Shown here in pieces: positions 45,901 through 56,627 of a stretch of 64,000 nucleotides of DNA. How positions within the stretch are numbered: the first letter of the stretch is position 1; the number at the start of each line of letters is the position of its first letter. The position numbers were made by a program, and so were the translations under genes. Below the pieces are notes generated by a model, which had not been told where the DNA came from, ran no database searches, and saw only the letters and a list, made by a program, of their open reading frames with translations. The stretch is from Telopea speciosissima (taxonomy: Eukaryota; Streptophyta; Magnoliopsida; Proteales; Proteaceae), in contig NC_057922.1 in assembly GCF_018873765.1 (NCBI RefSeq), positions 67,108,755-67,172,754 of the forward strand. Reading direction: 5' to 3'.

Positions 45901-48900
45901 GGTGTTGGCGTTAGAATAGGGTGGCAACGGCGCCGTGAGAAGCTGCTTGTGCAGGAGACCTGCAATTTTGAATGGCAAAACCTGATTGCAGAAGCTTCTA
46001 GAGAAGGTTATTCTGGTGAAGAAGAGCTGCATTGGGATTCATATAGGCTCTTAGATGAAAAGCTTGCACAGGAGTGGTTGGAAAGCATTGAGCAGAGGAA
46101 ACAAACGCCCAGGCCAAAAGGTAGCAAGAGAGCACCCAAGTCTCTTGAGCAACGGAGGAAGATATCAGAGGCAATTTCTGCCAAATGGGCTGATCTGGTA
46201 AGGCAATCTAGTGACAAATTTGAAGATGTGACTTATTTAGGAGAAGTCCTGCTTAGGAGATCTCTTATGCTAAAGATTGTGATCATTGGTTGTTCATGAT
46301 CATCTGAACATTGTCTTCTTCCACTTGGATCTTTGGACCACTGCCCATATTTTTTGTTGTCATCCCTGAAGTTTAGCTCTGTGTGGTCCATTGGATTGTG
46401 AATTTGTGATCTAAGACCTCTAGATCTGTGCTCTGACTACCCACAGTGACAAGCACTTGGAGCTGAGCATTTGAGAGGTCCTGCTTAGGGATCTTCTATG
46501 CTGTGATGATTTGAGATGTTGGTTGATCATGACCATCTGAACTGACTTTACTTTTTAAACATTTGGACCAGTAGCTATATTTTTTCTTTCCATCCAATGG
46601 AAAATAGTGTAACAGATGTTTATGATCCTTGAGACCTCGAGTTGGGTTTTTGTGACCCACAATGGGTGGATCCCACACTTTAACCCCAAATAAAAATGGA
46701 ATGGTGGATATGAAACCTATGCGATGGCTACTATCATTGCAATTGCTAGACCATATGGACATTTTTTTAGGTGGGTCCACTTAATTTTGTCAACCTCAGG
46801 ACTAGGTTTGCATTTGACACAAAAAGCAAATTTCTAGCATGTCATCCAGTTTGGCCCCAAGATTAGAGGATCCTGCAGCCAAGCAGCCAACTGAATGATT
46901 CTGAACTAAATTGTAAATTGCCCAACATGAAAACCAGATTGACCCGTTTCTATCTGGTTTCTTTTTTACTTTCAGACATAAATCACCTATTTGAGTTGTG
47001 CTAATACATAGTGTATGATGTCAGATCCAGAGAGGTTTATGGACATGGATATGGGAAATAGGGATATGACTCCATACTTTCAAAGATTTACAGGACAGAT
47101 TACAGTACACACATCCAATTCAGTTCTTTGAATTCTAAATGATTGATGCCTATATTCATATCATTAGCCATGACCTGTTACAAATTAGTTCATTCTTTTA
47201 TTCCACATTATAAACTGAATCAGAATTGGACAATGGAGTGGTAATAAACTTATAATGTTACACTATTTAAGATCCGCTTGCAACCTTGACACACACAAGA
47301 AGTATGAGAGTGCAGACTTTAGGACACACGATTTGGAACTGAATGTGATCGTGTAATGTGGTTCTAAAACACCTAAGTGATAGGGTTTATAAAACCTTTT
47401 TCCAGAATCACAGGAAAGTAGGAACCAGATAAGAGAGATATCAGAATATCAGATTGTCAGATCTGGCCAGTATGCTGGTCGAAGGGTTTATTTGATTGGG
47501 ATGAACAGAATGATAAAATTTAAGAAAAATCCAAGGGTCAGATTCTGAGTTATGAGAAAATCCTACAGAATCAGAAATCGAACTCAGAAACAAACAACCA
47601 GAACAGATGTTTTAAAGAGATCAATTTGCTGGAATGTTGTAACAGAAGCATAAGCATGTAACTGAAATCAGATTTCAAGAATTAAACTCAATAATTCAGA
47701 AATCAAAGAAGTTTTTTAGAACTAGGATACTTTTCTGAATTCGATAGAATGGTAAGAATCTGAACCAGAAATTAAATCAGAACTCACCAGTGGCAGCGAA
47801 ATTAGAACTTGAAGATAGAACCTAAAAACAGAGCCAGAACTTGGAAGTTTAGAAGAATTTGATCTCAGGTAGGAGTTCTGAAATCGAACCAGAAAACAGA
47901 GTTCTAGGACCTGAACTAAATTAAAACAGAGAATAGAAATAAGAAGAAAAAGATGGAAAAGATATGATTAAGGGTCACACTAGTACCCCTACCATGGAAT
48001 CACCACCAGGGAGTTTACTGAATCACCTCAGTAAGGAGCATTCTGAATCACCGTAGAACCAAAGGCAAGAGTATAGTTGTCACAGCGTCTAGGTGACCCA
48101 AGGTATTGTAGGGGGGCCTGGACACAAGGCAACACCAACAAGACGCCAAGGCGTTGCTTTGACAACTATGGGCAAGTTTCAATCTTTTCACTACTCAAAT
48201 TCATTTCCTAGGCTGTAGTCCCCTTGCCAACTTACATAGAAGACTCAAAAACAGACTCAAAACTCAAAAAGGGAAAGGCCTAAACCAATCCTGAACTGAT
48301 AAGGTAACTTAAACTAACTAGGAAACTCAAATAATAAAGGAAAGAGACTGAAATAAGGTTGGACTTTTAGAGACCTATTCTAGCCTAACTAAAACATTAA
48401 TAAAAAAAAAAATAAAGAAATAGGATTTTATCTAGACTAACTAAGAAAGTAAATTCTGTATTCAGAATTAAGGGCCAAAGTATGGGCTTATAAAAGAGTC
48501 CCATTGCTTCAATAACCCCAAAAATAAAAAGCCCAAGGCCCATAGAACCCAACCATGGGCCAAAATAAAGTCTTCTGAGGCCCGATTGGCCCATTTAGAC
48601 AATCTTAACTGCATCATTGCGGTTCTAAATTTCGCAATTGAAGTCTTAGAAGTTAAATCAGTAGATACTGATATGTGATAATCGACATGAGTGAATAATA
48701 TGGTTTTCTTCCAGACAATCCTGACTGTTTGATTATTGAATCTGATGATTTCTTCATCAAATGAAGCAGTTTTGGCTCTTTTGTTTTTTTGATGATGTTG
48801 GTGCTGTATCCCAAGCCATATGCATGCCACATGCAGATACCGTTACTATCATCATATTGTGGTATCTGAATATCTCTAGGCCAGATTGAACTTAATGAGT

Positions 48901-50472
48901 CGTAGTACATCAGCACACTTAATGAGTCATACTGTATCAGCTCAGATGTTAACATTGGTTTGTTAAAACATTATTTTTGTCAGGGATATCGCGAACGGGT
49001 ATGCTCTGGCCTGTATAAGTACCATGGAATACATGTTGGAGCTGAAAGAAAGCCAAGAAGAAAGCCAGTTGGAAAAACACAATCAGTAAGGAACAGCCCT
49101 GTGAAGAAGAAAGTCAGTGATGCCTGTAATGGCATTGGGACTCCAACTAAGAGCCAAAGCCAGCCTAGGTTGAAGAGAAGTAGTGAACCTTCATACAAAG
49201 ATCCATCAGCAAATTCCAAACTGGAGTTGATAAAGAACATCAGAGCACAGAGGGCATCTATGGAAACTAAAAAAAGAGAAGCCATGGAACGGGCAAAGTA
49301 AGTCCATCCATCATTTTTTGTCCTTCCCTCTCTCCTCCCAAAGAACCAAAAAAAAATAATTTACTGTGTATGTCAGGTGTATAGGATGTGCATAGCTTTT
49401 ACATAAACATGATTTGGGGACGTGGTGGTATAACCATGTAAGTGGCTTCAAATTGGTTTACATGTTCCTCTATGTTGCCCTTTCCGGACGGCTCATTGAG
49501 TCATCACTCTTGCTATTAGGTAGTGAGGCCACCCTTTTGGACAAGGCCAGATTCTTTCTGAAGCTTGCATAGCAAGTTTGCCATCTGGATAGGCCATTGC
49601 TGATAATTCATTCTGAATTAATTATGGGAGGCCATATTACTTAGAGTCTTAAGAGTATCCATGAATTAAAGAGGTTTATTTGATCTAGAAATCATGCGTT
49701 TTCCTGTAGTTAGTTACTTATGTCAGTACTTCGATTTTTGTGGTTCAGGCTGCTGATTGTTGAAGCAGAGAAAGCAGCGATGGCCCTTGAGGTTGCTGCA
49801 GCAAGGAGCCCTCTTGCCCAAGCTTCAGTTTTGGAAACCAGGAAGCTTATAGCTGAAGCAACTAAGTCACTCGAAGACATCGAAGCAGGACAGGTTGCAT
49901 CACGTGAGAGTGCAAATTGCTATTCTTCTGCCGACTTAAATGGACTGGTAAATGATTTTGTGAACTTAAGCACTGAAAATGGTATTAACCCACTGGACAA
50001 AAGAGAAGTAAATGGAACACATGTCTTCTCAAGTAACATATACAATAGAGGCTTCAATTTTGGCGAGTTCTCCCCCACATCAATTGGGGAAACAAGCTCC
50101 ACAAATGTGCTGAACAGTGAAGAACCTCCAAGCAGTGGGGAACCTCTTCCCTCCACTCAAAGCCATGAAACAAGGTCCATGCTCAACTCTCTGATTGGTG
50201 GGGAGGTTCTTTCTCCCACTTCTAATGGGAGCAGAAGTTCCAGACACTGTTTGTTGTCTCCATTACAGCTGCAAAATCCAATGGTTCCAGTTCCAACAGA
50301 TGAGCAAGTGGTTCAGCTTGAACTAAATGGTGTCGTCAAATATGAAACAAACCCAGTGCTTAATGGAGAGAATACACGGGTTGGGACATCTGAGAAAGCT
50401 TCTACTTCTGCCCTTACTAAAAAGAAGAAATGGGTGTGTGGAAGGCTGGTTGAAGTGGATGAACAAGATTAG
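39929..50472 (+). CDS. NUMOD3-motif protein, putative plastid-targeted DNA-binding protein
   Basis: Complete seven-exon gene, 627 codons plus stop: 39929-39941 (13 nt), 41094-41516, 41624-41676, 44420-44457 (38 nt), 45879-46197, 48984-49297 and 49749-50472 (TAG 50470-50472). All introns are GT-AG, lengths sum to 1,884 nt, and every split codon is sensible. The start exon encodes only MPLL plus one base; MPLLDVAIPQHSL is a typical start for this plant family. Three tandem NUMOD3-type helices are visible: GNVPWNKGRKHSAETLRRI, then the LGHAQSEETRMKIGVG block, then KGSKRAPKSLEQRRKISEA. They are followed by a basic region, an alanine-rich coiled-coil-like part (LLIVEAEKAAMALEVAAA) and a low-complexity tail ending WVCGRLVEVDEQD. 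NUMOD3 is a DNA-binding module of homing endonucleases; no nuclease domain is seen. The Ser/Arg-rich N-terminus suggests a transit peptide (inference). Confidence 0.88.
42280..42693 (+). pseudogene. rpl32: Plastid rpl32 fragment in the nucleus (NUPT)
   Basis: 42610-42693 encodes MAVPKKRSSMSKNLIRKNIW and a short unrelated end, then stops. The first 21 codons match chloroplast ribosomal protein L32, normally about 50-57 residues. The upstream sequence, with ctttcacatccaac and ccttatttttga just before the ATG, also looks like the plastid rpl32 leader, so plastid homology probably begins well upstream, perhaps near 42280. Homology is lost after about 42673. The fragment is in intron 3 of the NUMOD3 gene, in the same direction. 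It is a dead insertion, not a transferred working gene. Confidence 0.75.
43729..44100. repeat. Tandem duplication, about 188-bp period
   Basis: Copies begin cacaacttgatt at 43729 and 43917. Shared blocks in order are cagttgaatgctgg, gatgtataatat-like, attgcctt, gtacttgc, gaaggttaatta and aagattcaa. Divergence is moderate. It lies in intron 3 of the NUMOD3 gene. Confidence 0.85.
44877..45445 (-). mobile_element. TRIM-like LTR element (LTR, PPT, PBS, truncated LTR)
   Basis: A direct repeat beginning TGCAA(T/A)ATCGACCTC occurs at 44877 and 45319, similar over about 125 bp. Just left of the second copy is agctctgatacca (45301-45313), on the minus strand TGGTATCAGAGCT, the initiator-Met primer-binding site. 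To the left, actctccccttcttg (45174-45188) is, on the minus strand, a polypurine tract. This gives the layout 3' LTR (about 44877-45167), PPT, roughly 110 bp of interior, PBS, and 5' LTR (45319 to about 45445, truncated at its outer end). No coding capacity. It fits a terminal-repeat retrotransposon in miniature, or an extreme internal deletion of a copia element. It lies in intron 4 of the NUMOD3 gene. Confidence 0.72.
48064..48178. mobile_element. 99-bp hAT-type MITE
   Basis: The body 48072-48170 has inverted ends tatagttgtca / tgacaactatg, and an inner GCGTCTAGG / GACGCC symmetry. Flanks ggcaagag (48064-48071) and ggcaagtt (48171-48178) match at 6 of 8 positions, consistent with an 8-bp hAT duplication. 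It lies in intron 5 of the NUMOD3 gene. Confidence 0.7.
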
Positions 50473-51644
50473 CTAAGGATTCAGCTCGTTTTGAATCTGA
50501 ATTATGTTCTGATTTCGGGGCTATTGAATAGCAATTCCCAGGAAAAGGTCTGGGAGGGGGTTGGGGGTCTTTGGACTAGAAGTTAATAATTTTTGAATGA
50601 ATGAATGTAAGAGATGGATAACCAAGAATTTCTGTCCAGCTCTTTCAATTCCATCTTCCCTTGGGTGGGGGGGGGGCGGAGGTTGCTGCTGTACCGGTGC
50701 AGGACGCTTATAACGTCTGTGATGACCTGTATAATGAGGCATTGCACGGATGTGTTTAGCATATGAGCAAAACATGAACTGCAACTGAAAAGTAGTTGTG
50801 TATCCTCCTATCCTCCACTATCACCAAGCCTCTAACCACATCTTACGGTCAGCTCCTCTCTCTTCCATCAAAAAAAATCATCATTTTTCTAGTCATAGAT
50901 TCCTTGTAATTTTCGTTTCATGGCAATGGTTATCAATTTTATGGGTTGTGCCAATGCATTTGAAACGAGCTATTATTAGACTTCAAATTCTTAATATTTT
51001 TGTCGAACTTGAGCAATCATTGCTAGCTTTCTGGTTGGACTGAGGCTTGATTTGGTATGATTTCTATTTTAATTTCATGGGGTAATATATTTTGAAAATT
51101 GTTTGGTTTGATTTTTGTACTTTATTTCAATAAAATAGAAATCAATTGGAATAGAAATTCTAAAATAGCCTAGTAGATGTTTCAATTTTGAAATTGAAAT
51201 TGATTTCACTGTTGCTCTTTAATTAGCACATGGTTAATTTGATGGGCAATAGAGACATGCAGTAATTTCATGTTAAAAATAAAAAGCCAGCATTATTCTG
51301 CAGTAATTTCATGTTAAAAATAAAAAGCCAGCATTATTCTTTCTTTTGATGGTCTCACCACCACCAATGCCACCATCTCCCTGCCACCACCACCCTCTCC
51401 CTTCTCGGTCCCGCCCTACTTCTACTCTGCCACCATCACCCTCTCCCAAAGAAATGTAAAGAATTTATTCTAAGAAATTGAATTACCAAATGGATTTTTT
51501 ATTCTTGAAATGTTATAAAATTGATGCAGCCAAAATAATTTCAATTTCTTGACCAAAAATCTATTTGTTGATTATTTTATGAAATCAATCTAAAATTGAA
51601 ATAAAAATCATACCAAATTTTAGTCTAAGATGTTAGTTTAGGTG
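50473..51644. other. 3' flank of the NUMOD3 gene
   Basis: Likely 3' UTR, then AT-rich intergenic DNA. It contains a perfect 41-bp tandem duplication (51259-51340) and a short CCACC-rich stretch (51355-51440). No coding sequence recognised. Confidence 0.45.
51259..51340. repeat. Perfect 41-bp tandem duplication
   Basis: 51259-51299 and 51300-51340 are identical copies starting gcagtaatttcatg and ending cagcattattct. Confidence 0.95.
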
Positions 51645-51760
51645 AGGACAGCTGTTACTGTTAGCACAATAGTTGAGCCTAGCCCCGTGAGGTTTCGAGT
51701 TAAGGACAGCTGTTACTGTTAGCACAATAGTTGAGCCTAGCCCCGTGAGGTTTCGAGTTA
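51645..51760 (+). repeat. Perfect 58-bp tandem duplication of a tRNA-like unit
   Basis: 51645-51702 and 51703-51760 are identical head-to-tail copies. Each holds a box A-like gttagcacaatagttg and a box B-like gaggtttcgagtta at tRNA-like spacing, so the unit resembles a SINE head. A C run (51789-51807) follows. Confidence 0.85.
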
Positions 51761-52077
51761 AAGACCTGTTTCCTGATTACTTTAGGAAACCACCCCCCCC
51801 CCCCCCAACAAAAAAAAAAGGATGTTAGTTGGTGTTAATGCAAGTTGGAGCTTAGCTTGGTATACCTGTTGTGGGGGAGTCTGTTCCTTAATTTCTTTTT
51901 CTGAAAGCTATATTTCACAACCTCCCAGTGTGGGTCAATCCATGATGGGAGGGTCTTGGTCTAAATTTTTGTGAGTTGAGGACTTGAGGGTTAGCCATTC
52001 TTTTATTTTTATATTTATATTTTTGTAGTTTTTATGATAAAGATTACTTTGTATTTTGGATCTTCTAAAGATTAGGG

Positions 52078-52577
52078 CCAGGCCAGGTGAAAATTAATTG
52101 TGATGCATCATTGCCTTAAATGGGTCTGCAGGTGGTATTGGAATAATTTGCCGAGACTGTACTAGTTGTCCTCTCCTTGCGGTGTCAATTCCAGCGCACT
52201 TTGGTGATATTGCTTTGTGCGGGGCTTTGGCAATTCGGCATTCTCTACTTGAGGTTGTTACTGAAGGTTATGATCGGATTATAATTGAATCAGATAACAA
52301 GAATATAATCTCATACTTGCAAGGAGGATTGCATTCTAAACCACTCTCTTTGGACCATTTTGAAGGATGCTATACATCTATCTTCTTGTTTTGAAACTTG
52401 TATTTTCTATTTTATTCCAAAGGAGATTAACAGTTGTGCTAACTCCTTGACAAGGAAGGCCCTATCGGTAACATGCACGATTGTGTTGCCTATTTCCGAT
52501 CCATGGTTATTGGATTTGTGTCCTACAATCATGAGTTTTCACGTTATCAAAAATTAAGTGCTTTTAAAAAAAAAAAA
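52078..52577 (+). mobile_element. LINE 3' end with RNase H, plus strand
   Basis: Translations in shifting frames give KINCDAS at about 52090, then GGIGIICRDCTSCPLLAV, DRIIIESDNKNIISYL, and, after a shift near 52375, FIPKEINSCANSLTRKAL and the SDPWLLDLCP block: the RNase H domain (RVT_3 type) found at the end of plant LINEs. It ends in an A run at 52567-52577, a likely poly-A tail. Confidence 0.7.
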
Positions 52578-52589
52578 GATTAGGCCCTA

Positions 52590-52961
52590 TCGTTTTTTTT
52601 TTTTTTTTTTTGTTGGTAAACAAGTCTTTATTTAGAAGAAGACATGCAAACTCATGGCAACGGTGAGGAACACAACTCATGCAACCATGGAGTGGAAATA
52701 GACCAACCAGTCGTTCGTGTTAACAACAAAGCCCTCCTAATCAAAAAGTCAACCACGTTGTTAATCTCTCGTGAAATAAAAGTGAAACTACAAGACAAAA
52801 AGAAAGAAAGATGGTTAAAAAGAGCGAAATAAAATCCTTACAATTGGCTTGAGTTTAAATTTCACTTTCCGACACATCTCTAGCCATATACAGATTGAGC
52901 CTTACTTCACCCTGGTGGAGGAAGAATACCTTCAACTTTCAGACCCACATCATATAAAAGG
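52590..52961 (-). mobile_element. LINE 3' end, minus strand, cut by the copia element
   Basis: On the minus strand a poly-A tail (T run 52593-52613) preceded by REINNVVDFLIRRALLLTRTT and STPWLHELC, the RNase H end of another LINE. It faces the plus-strand LINE tail just to the left. Its upstream part stops at 52961, where the copia LTR begins. Confidence 0.65.
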
Positions 52962-53026
52962 TGTTAACAAAACAGAAAATTGGAGAATGCTTGAATGATC
53001 AATGAGATCAGTCAAGCTCTCTATTT

Positions 53027-53656
53027 ATAATTGGTATGTCAAGAAACGTCAGGCGCCAATAAGAAACTGACATGTGTATCAAGGATGAGCTGAGGTCGCG
53101 CAGGGCAAGCATGAGCCGACCAGATCCATAAAGAGTGAGGCCTGAGTGCACGCCAGACCTCAAAGGATGCCCGCACGAGGCCAGACCTTGTCGTGATAGT
53201 GAAGGGTCGCCAGACAAACCCTCCTATGAGGGCAACTTGACCCAGAACCCAGAATCTGGACCACCTCGCAGAGGGAGGGGGACTACCTGAGCACCTCACT
53301 CTGCTAAAAGAAAGCCTGCCACGAACTACCGTGGCCCGAGATTATCGCCCACGTAGCGCTTGATAAGACACCAGGGGATCAAGGGATCAACACTAACCCT
53401 AGAATCACTCCTAAAATCTCTCACTCCATGCCCAGGACTCTCCTTTCCTAATAGGGCACGATTCTGCCTCACTCATCGCCTATAAATAACTGGGTAAATT
53501 TCTTCCACGATTATCTGATTCCAATTATCATGATCTGTTGCTAAGAGTTCTGACTTAGGCATCGGAGTGGAGACACCAGCACAGCCCGACCCTCTCTTGT
53601 TAATTCTGTATTGCAGGAACAGGTCGCTCCGGCCCAGTTCTTGACGCAACAATAAT
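53027..53656 (+). mobile_element. 620-bp solo LTR nested in the copia LTR
   Basis: The body 53032-53651 starts TGGTATGTCAAG and ends CGCAACA; ATAAT flanks it on both sides (53027-53031 and 53652-53656). Removing it and one ATAAT restores the sequence seen in the other copia LTR (tatttataataataaaag). It contains a TATA box (53481-53488) followed by a leader with gacttaggcatcggagtg, a motif common near the 3' end of plant Ty3-type LTRs, so its own direction is plus. Confidence 0.85.
53481..53488 (+). promoter_or_regulatory. TATA box in the nested solo LTR
   Basis: tataaata in gcctataaataactgg, in the expected place about 165 bp before the end of the LTR. A solo LTR can keep promoter activity; that is inference. 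Confidence 0.55.
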
Positions 53657-53825
53657 AATAAAAGAGATTACAAGGGGAAACACTGTTCATGATACTGTTC
53701 ACGTGAACAGTGTCATAATCCTAATTACATTTCTACCCTTACTCATAAATACATAAGTAAAGAATAAATAAAACACCAAAAAGACTAGAATACCCCCATG
53801 GTATTCTGGTGTACATTATTCAACA

Positions 53826-53838
53826 CTCCCCTTCAAGT
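53826..53838 (-). other. Polypurine tract of the copia element
   Basis: The minus strand reads CTTGAAGGGGAG next to the LTR start TGTTGAATAATG. This arrangement is typical for plant copia elements. Confidence 0.85.
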
Positions 53839-56390
53839 TAGAGCAAATATGTCAATCATGCCCAACTTGACTAGATTAGGATGAAATAGCTTTCCAGATA
53901 ATCCTTTGGTGAAAATATCAGCAAGTTGATCAGTAGGCTTCACAAAGGGAACATGAATCAACCCTTCTTCTAACTTCCCCTTGATGAAATGCCTATCCAC
54001 TTCAACATACTTTGTACGATCATGCAGTACTCGATTATGTGCAATACTGATTGCCGCCTTGTTGTCACAGTACAACATCATAGGAAGACGAATAGGGACA
54101 CCAAGATCTTGTAGCAAACCTTTGAGCCAAAGTAACTCACAAATGCCTTGTGCCATAATCCGAAATTCTGATTTGACACTAGAACGAGCAACTACATTTT
54201 GCTTCTTGCTACGCCAAGCGACAAGGTTGCCACCTACAAAAGAACAATACCCAGAGATAGACTTGCGATCTGCAGAACCAGCCCAATCAGCATCAATGTA
54301 TGCCTCTATCCGTAGGTGACCATATGGAGACAGGAGAATACCTTTTCCAGGAGTGAACTTTAGGTAGTGAAGGACACGAAGAACATCCTCCATATGAGAA
54401 GAGTAGGGATCATGCATAAATTGACTCACAGTACTCACAGGGATAGCAATGTTAGGACGTGTGTGTGAGAGATAAATCAACTTCCCCACAAGTCTTTGGT
54501 ATCGGCCTTTATCAATAGGTTCACCCTCTTTTTCCTTGAGACGAACAATAGCATCCATAGGAGTATCTGAAGGGTGACAACCTAACAAACCAGTTTCAGC
54601 CAATAAGTCTAGGACATACTTCCTTTGGGAGAGAAAGATGCTTTTAGAGGATCTGGCAACTTCAATCCCAAGAAAGTACCGTAGCTTTCCTAGATATTTG
54701 ATCTCAAACTCCTGCCCAATGAAGGTCTTCAACCGGCTAATCTCACCACCATCATTGCCAGTAACCACTATGTCATCAACATAGACATAAGAACAGTGAG
54801 TTTTTCACCAACCCTCTTTATAAAGAGAGTGTGATCAGCATTACTCTGCTTATATAGCCTACATAAATCATGGCCTTGTGGAACCGGCCAAACCATGCTC
54901 GAGGTGACTACTTCAGCCCATAAAGTGCACACTTCAATTTACACACTTTTCATTGGTTTTTGTCACAAGAGAACCCTGGTGGAATGTCCATGTACACCTC
55001 CTCATCCACCTCTCCATTTAGGAAAGCATTCTTCACATCCAGCCGTTGCAAATCCCATCCAAGGTTGACAGCACATGATAGCAAAACTCGAACAGTATTC
55101 AACTTTGCAATAGGGGCAAAGGTCTCCTTGTAATCAATGTCGTATGTCTGAGTGAACCCTTTTACTACGAGTCGTGCCTTATACCCATCCACAGTGTCAT
55201 CCACTTTCTGTTTTACTACAAACACCTATGCATCCAACAGTTCTCTTCCCAGGTGGAAGAACCACAAGCTCCCATGTGTTATTTTTTTTTCAAGGCTTCC
55301 ATTTCTTTCATCATTGCTGCCTTCCACTTTCCATCTGATAGAGCGTCTTGCCAATTGTTAGGAATACGAACAGAAGAAAGAGAAGAAACAAAAGCACGAA
55401 AGGATGGGAAAAGGGAGTCATAAGAAACAACATGGGATATAGGATGATTAGTGCAAGCCTTGACACCCTTGCGATGAGCAATAGGTAAATCAAGAGAAGA
55501 AATATTACCAGGTGGAGAGGCAGGTTTTGGAACCAGGTTCGGCAATTGGATGGGTACTGGTGCAACAGTTGATTGAAGCTGCTTATGCTTCCTTGTATAA
55601 GTTTGCATGTTAGATTCATTAATCCTCCTCTGAAATTAACTAATGGTTTCCTGAACAGGAGTCTGGACTGGAGTTGCTCCCCCTGAATAGGAATATCGAC
55701 AACATCATCTGTGATGGTCTCCTCCGGTATAGGAACCTCTCCCCCTGAAGTAGAGGGAGGACTAGGAGTAGGAGGAATAGGGAATTAAGGACAGACCGAA
55801 CAGAAATAGACTCATTGTAAACAGACTGGAGGGGAGGGTCTATGGTCAGCATATCTTCACTAACACTCTCCCCCTGAAGAGGTGGGGACAAATAATAAGA
55901 AACATTCTCATAAAAAACAACATCCATACTGACCAAGGTACGTCTGGCAGGAAGATAATAACACTTGTACCCCTTCTGGGTGGCAGAATACCCTAAGAAA
56001 ATGCAGCGGAGACTACGGGGTTCAAGTTTACCAGGGGACCTAGTATCCCTGGCATAACAAACGCAGCCAAACACCTTGGGGGGGAACAATAAAAGAAGAA
56101 GAGACAAGTAAGAGCTCGACAGGGGATTTGGAGTCAAGAACCCGACTAGACAGCCTATTAATCAAATAGGCTGCAGTGAGGACAACATCTCCCCAATAAA
56201 AGGAAGGAACATTACGATCAAACATAAGGGCTCTAGCTACCTCTAAGAGATGACGGTTTTTCCTCTCAGCCACACCATTTTGGGCTGGAGTATCAACACA
56301 GCTGGTCAGATGTAAGATCCCATGGGCAGCAAGGTATCTTTGGAACTGACCTTCCATATACTCTATCCCAGTGTCACTTCTCACGACCTA
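53833..56390 (-). pseudogene. Copia pol: integrase C-part, reverse transcriptase, RNase H
   Basis: Integrase catalytic end (56040-56384): GIEYMEGQFQRYLAAHGI, then PAQNGVAERKNRHLLEVARAL with the catalytic Glu. Linker segments 55279-56137 are in several frames. Reverse transcriptase (54950-55225): [54 protein letters not shown]. The YVDD active site is readable near 54765-54790, after a frame break around 54800-54950. RNase H (53833-54768): YLGKLRYFLGIEVA, RYQRLVGKLIYLSHTRPNIA, EAYIDADWAGSADRKS, VARSSVKSEFRIMAQGICE, and DNKAAISIAHNRVLHDRTK. Two or more frameshifts separate the parts. Confidence 0.88.
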
Positions 56391-56627
56391 GAGAGTGGCA
56401 TTGAATTGGGTTTGGACCAGCTTGTGAAAATGTTGGAAACATGAAAAAACTTCATTTTTATTGTGCATGAGGTAGACCCAAGTGAATCGTGAATAACAAT
56501 CTATAAAAGTTACATACCACCGATGGCCAGAGAGAGAAGCTTTTCTACTAGGACCCCACACATCAGTATGAACCAGATGAAATAAGGAAGAAGATCTTTT
56601 ATTAGAAACTGGATAATTTCAACATGT

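Larger units (their letters stand above)
52962..53825 (-). repeat. 3' LTR of the copia element (interrupted)
   Basis: Aligns with 58966-59183 in two parts, 52962-53031 and 53652-53825, with the nested insert between. The outer end carries about nine extra bases (tgttaacaaaacagaaaatt versus tgttgaaaatt). The inner part contains an imperfect palindrome actgttcacgtgaacagt that is partly deleted in the other LTR. Confidence 0.88.
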
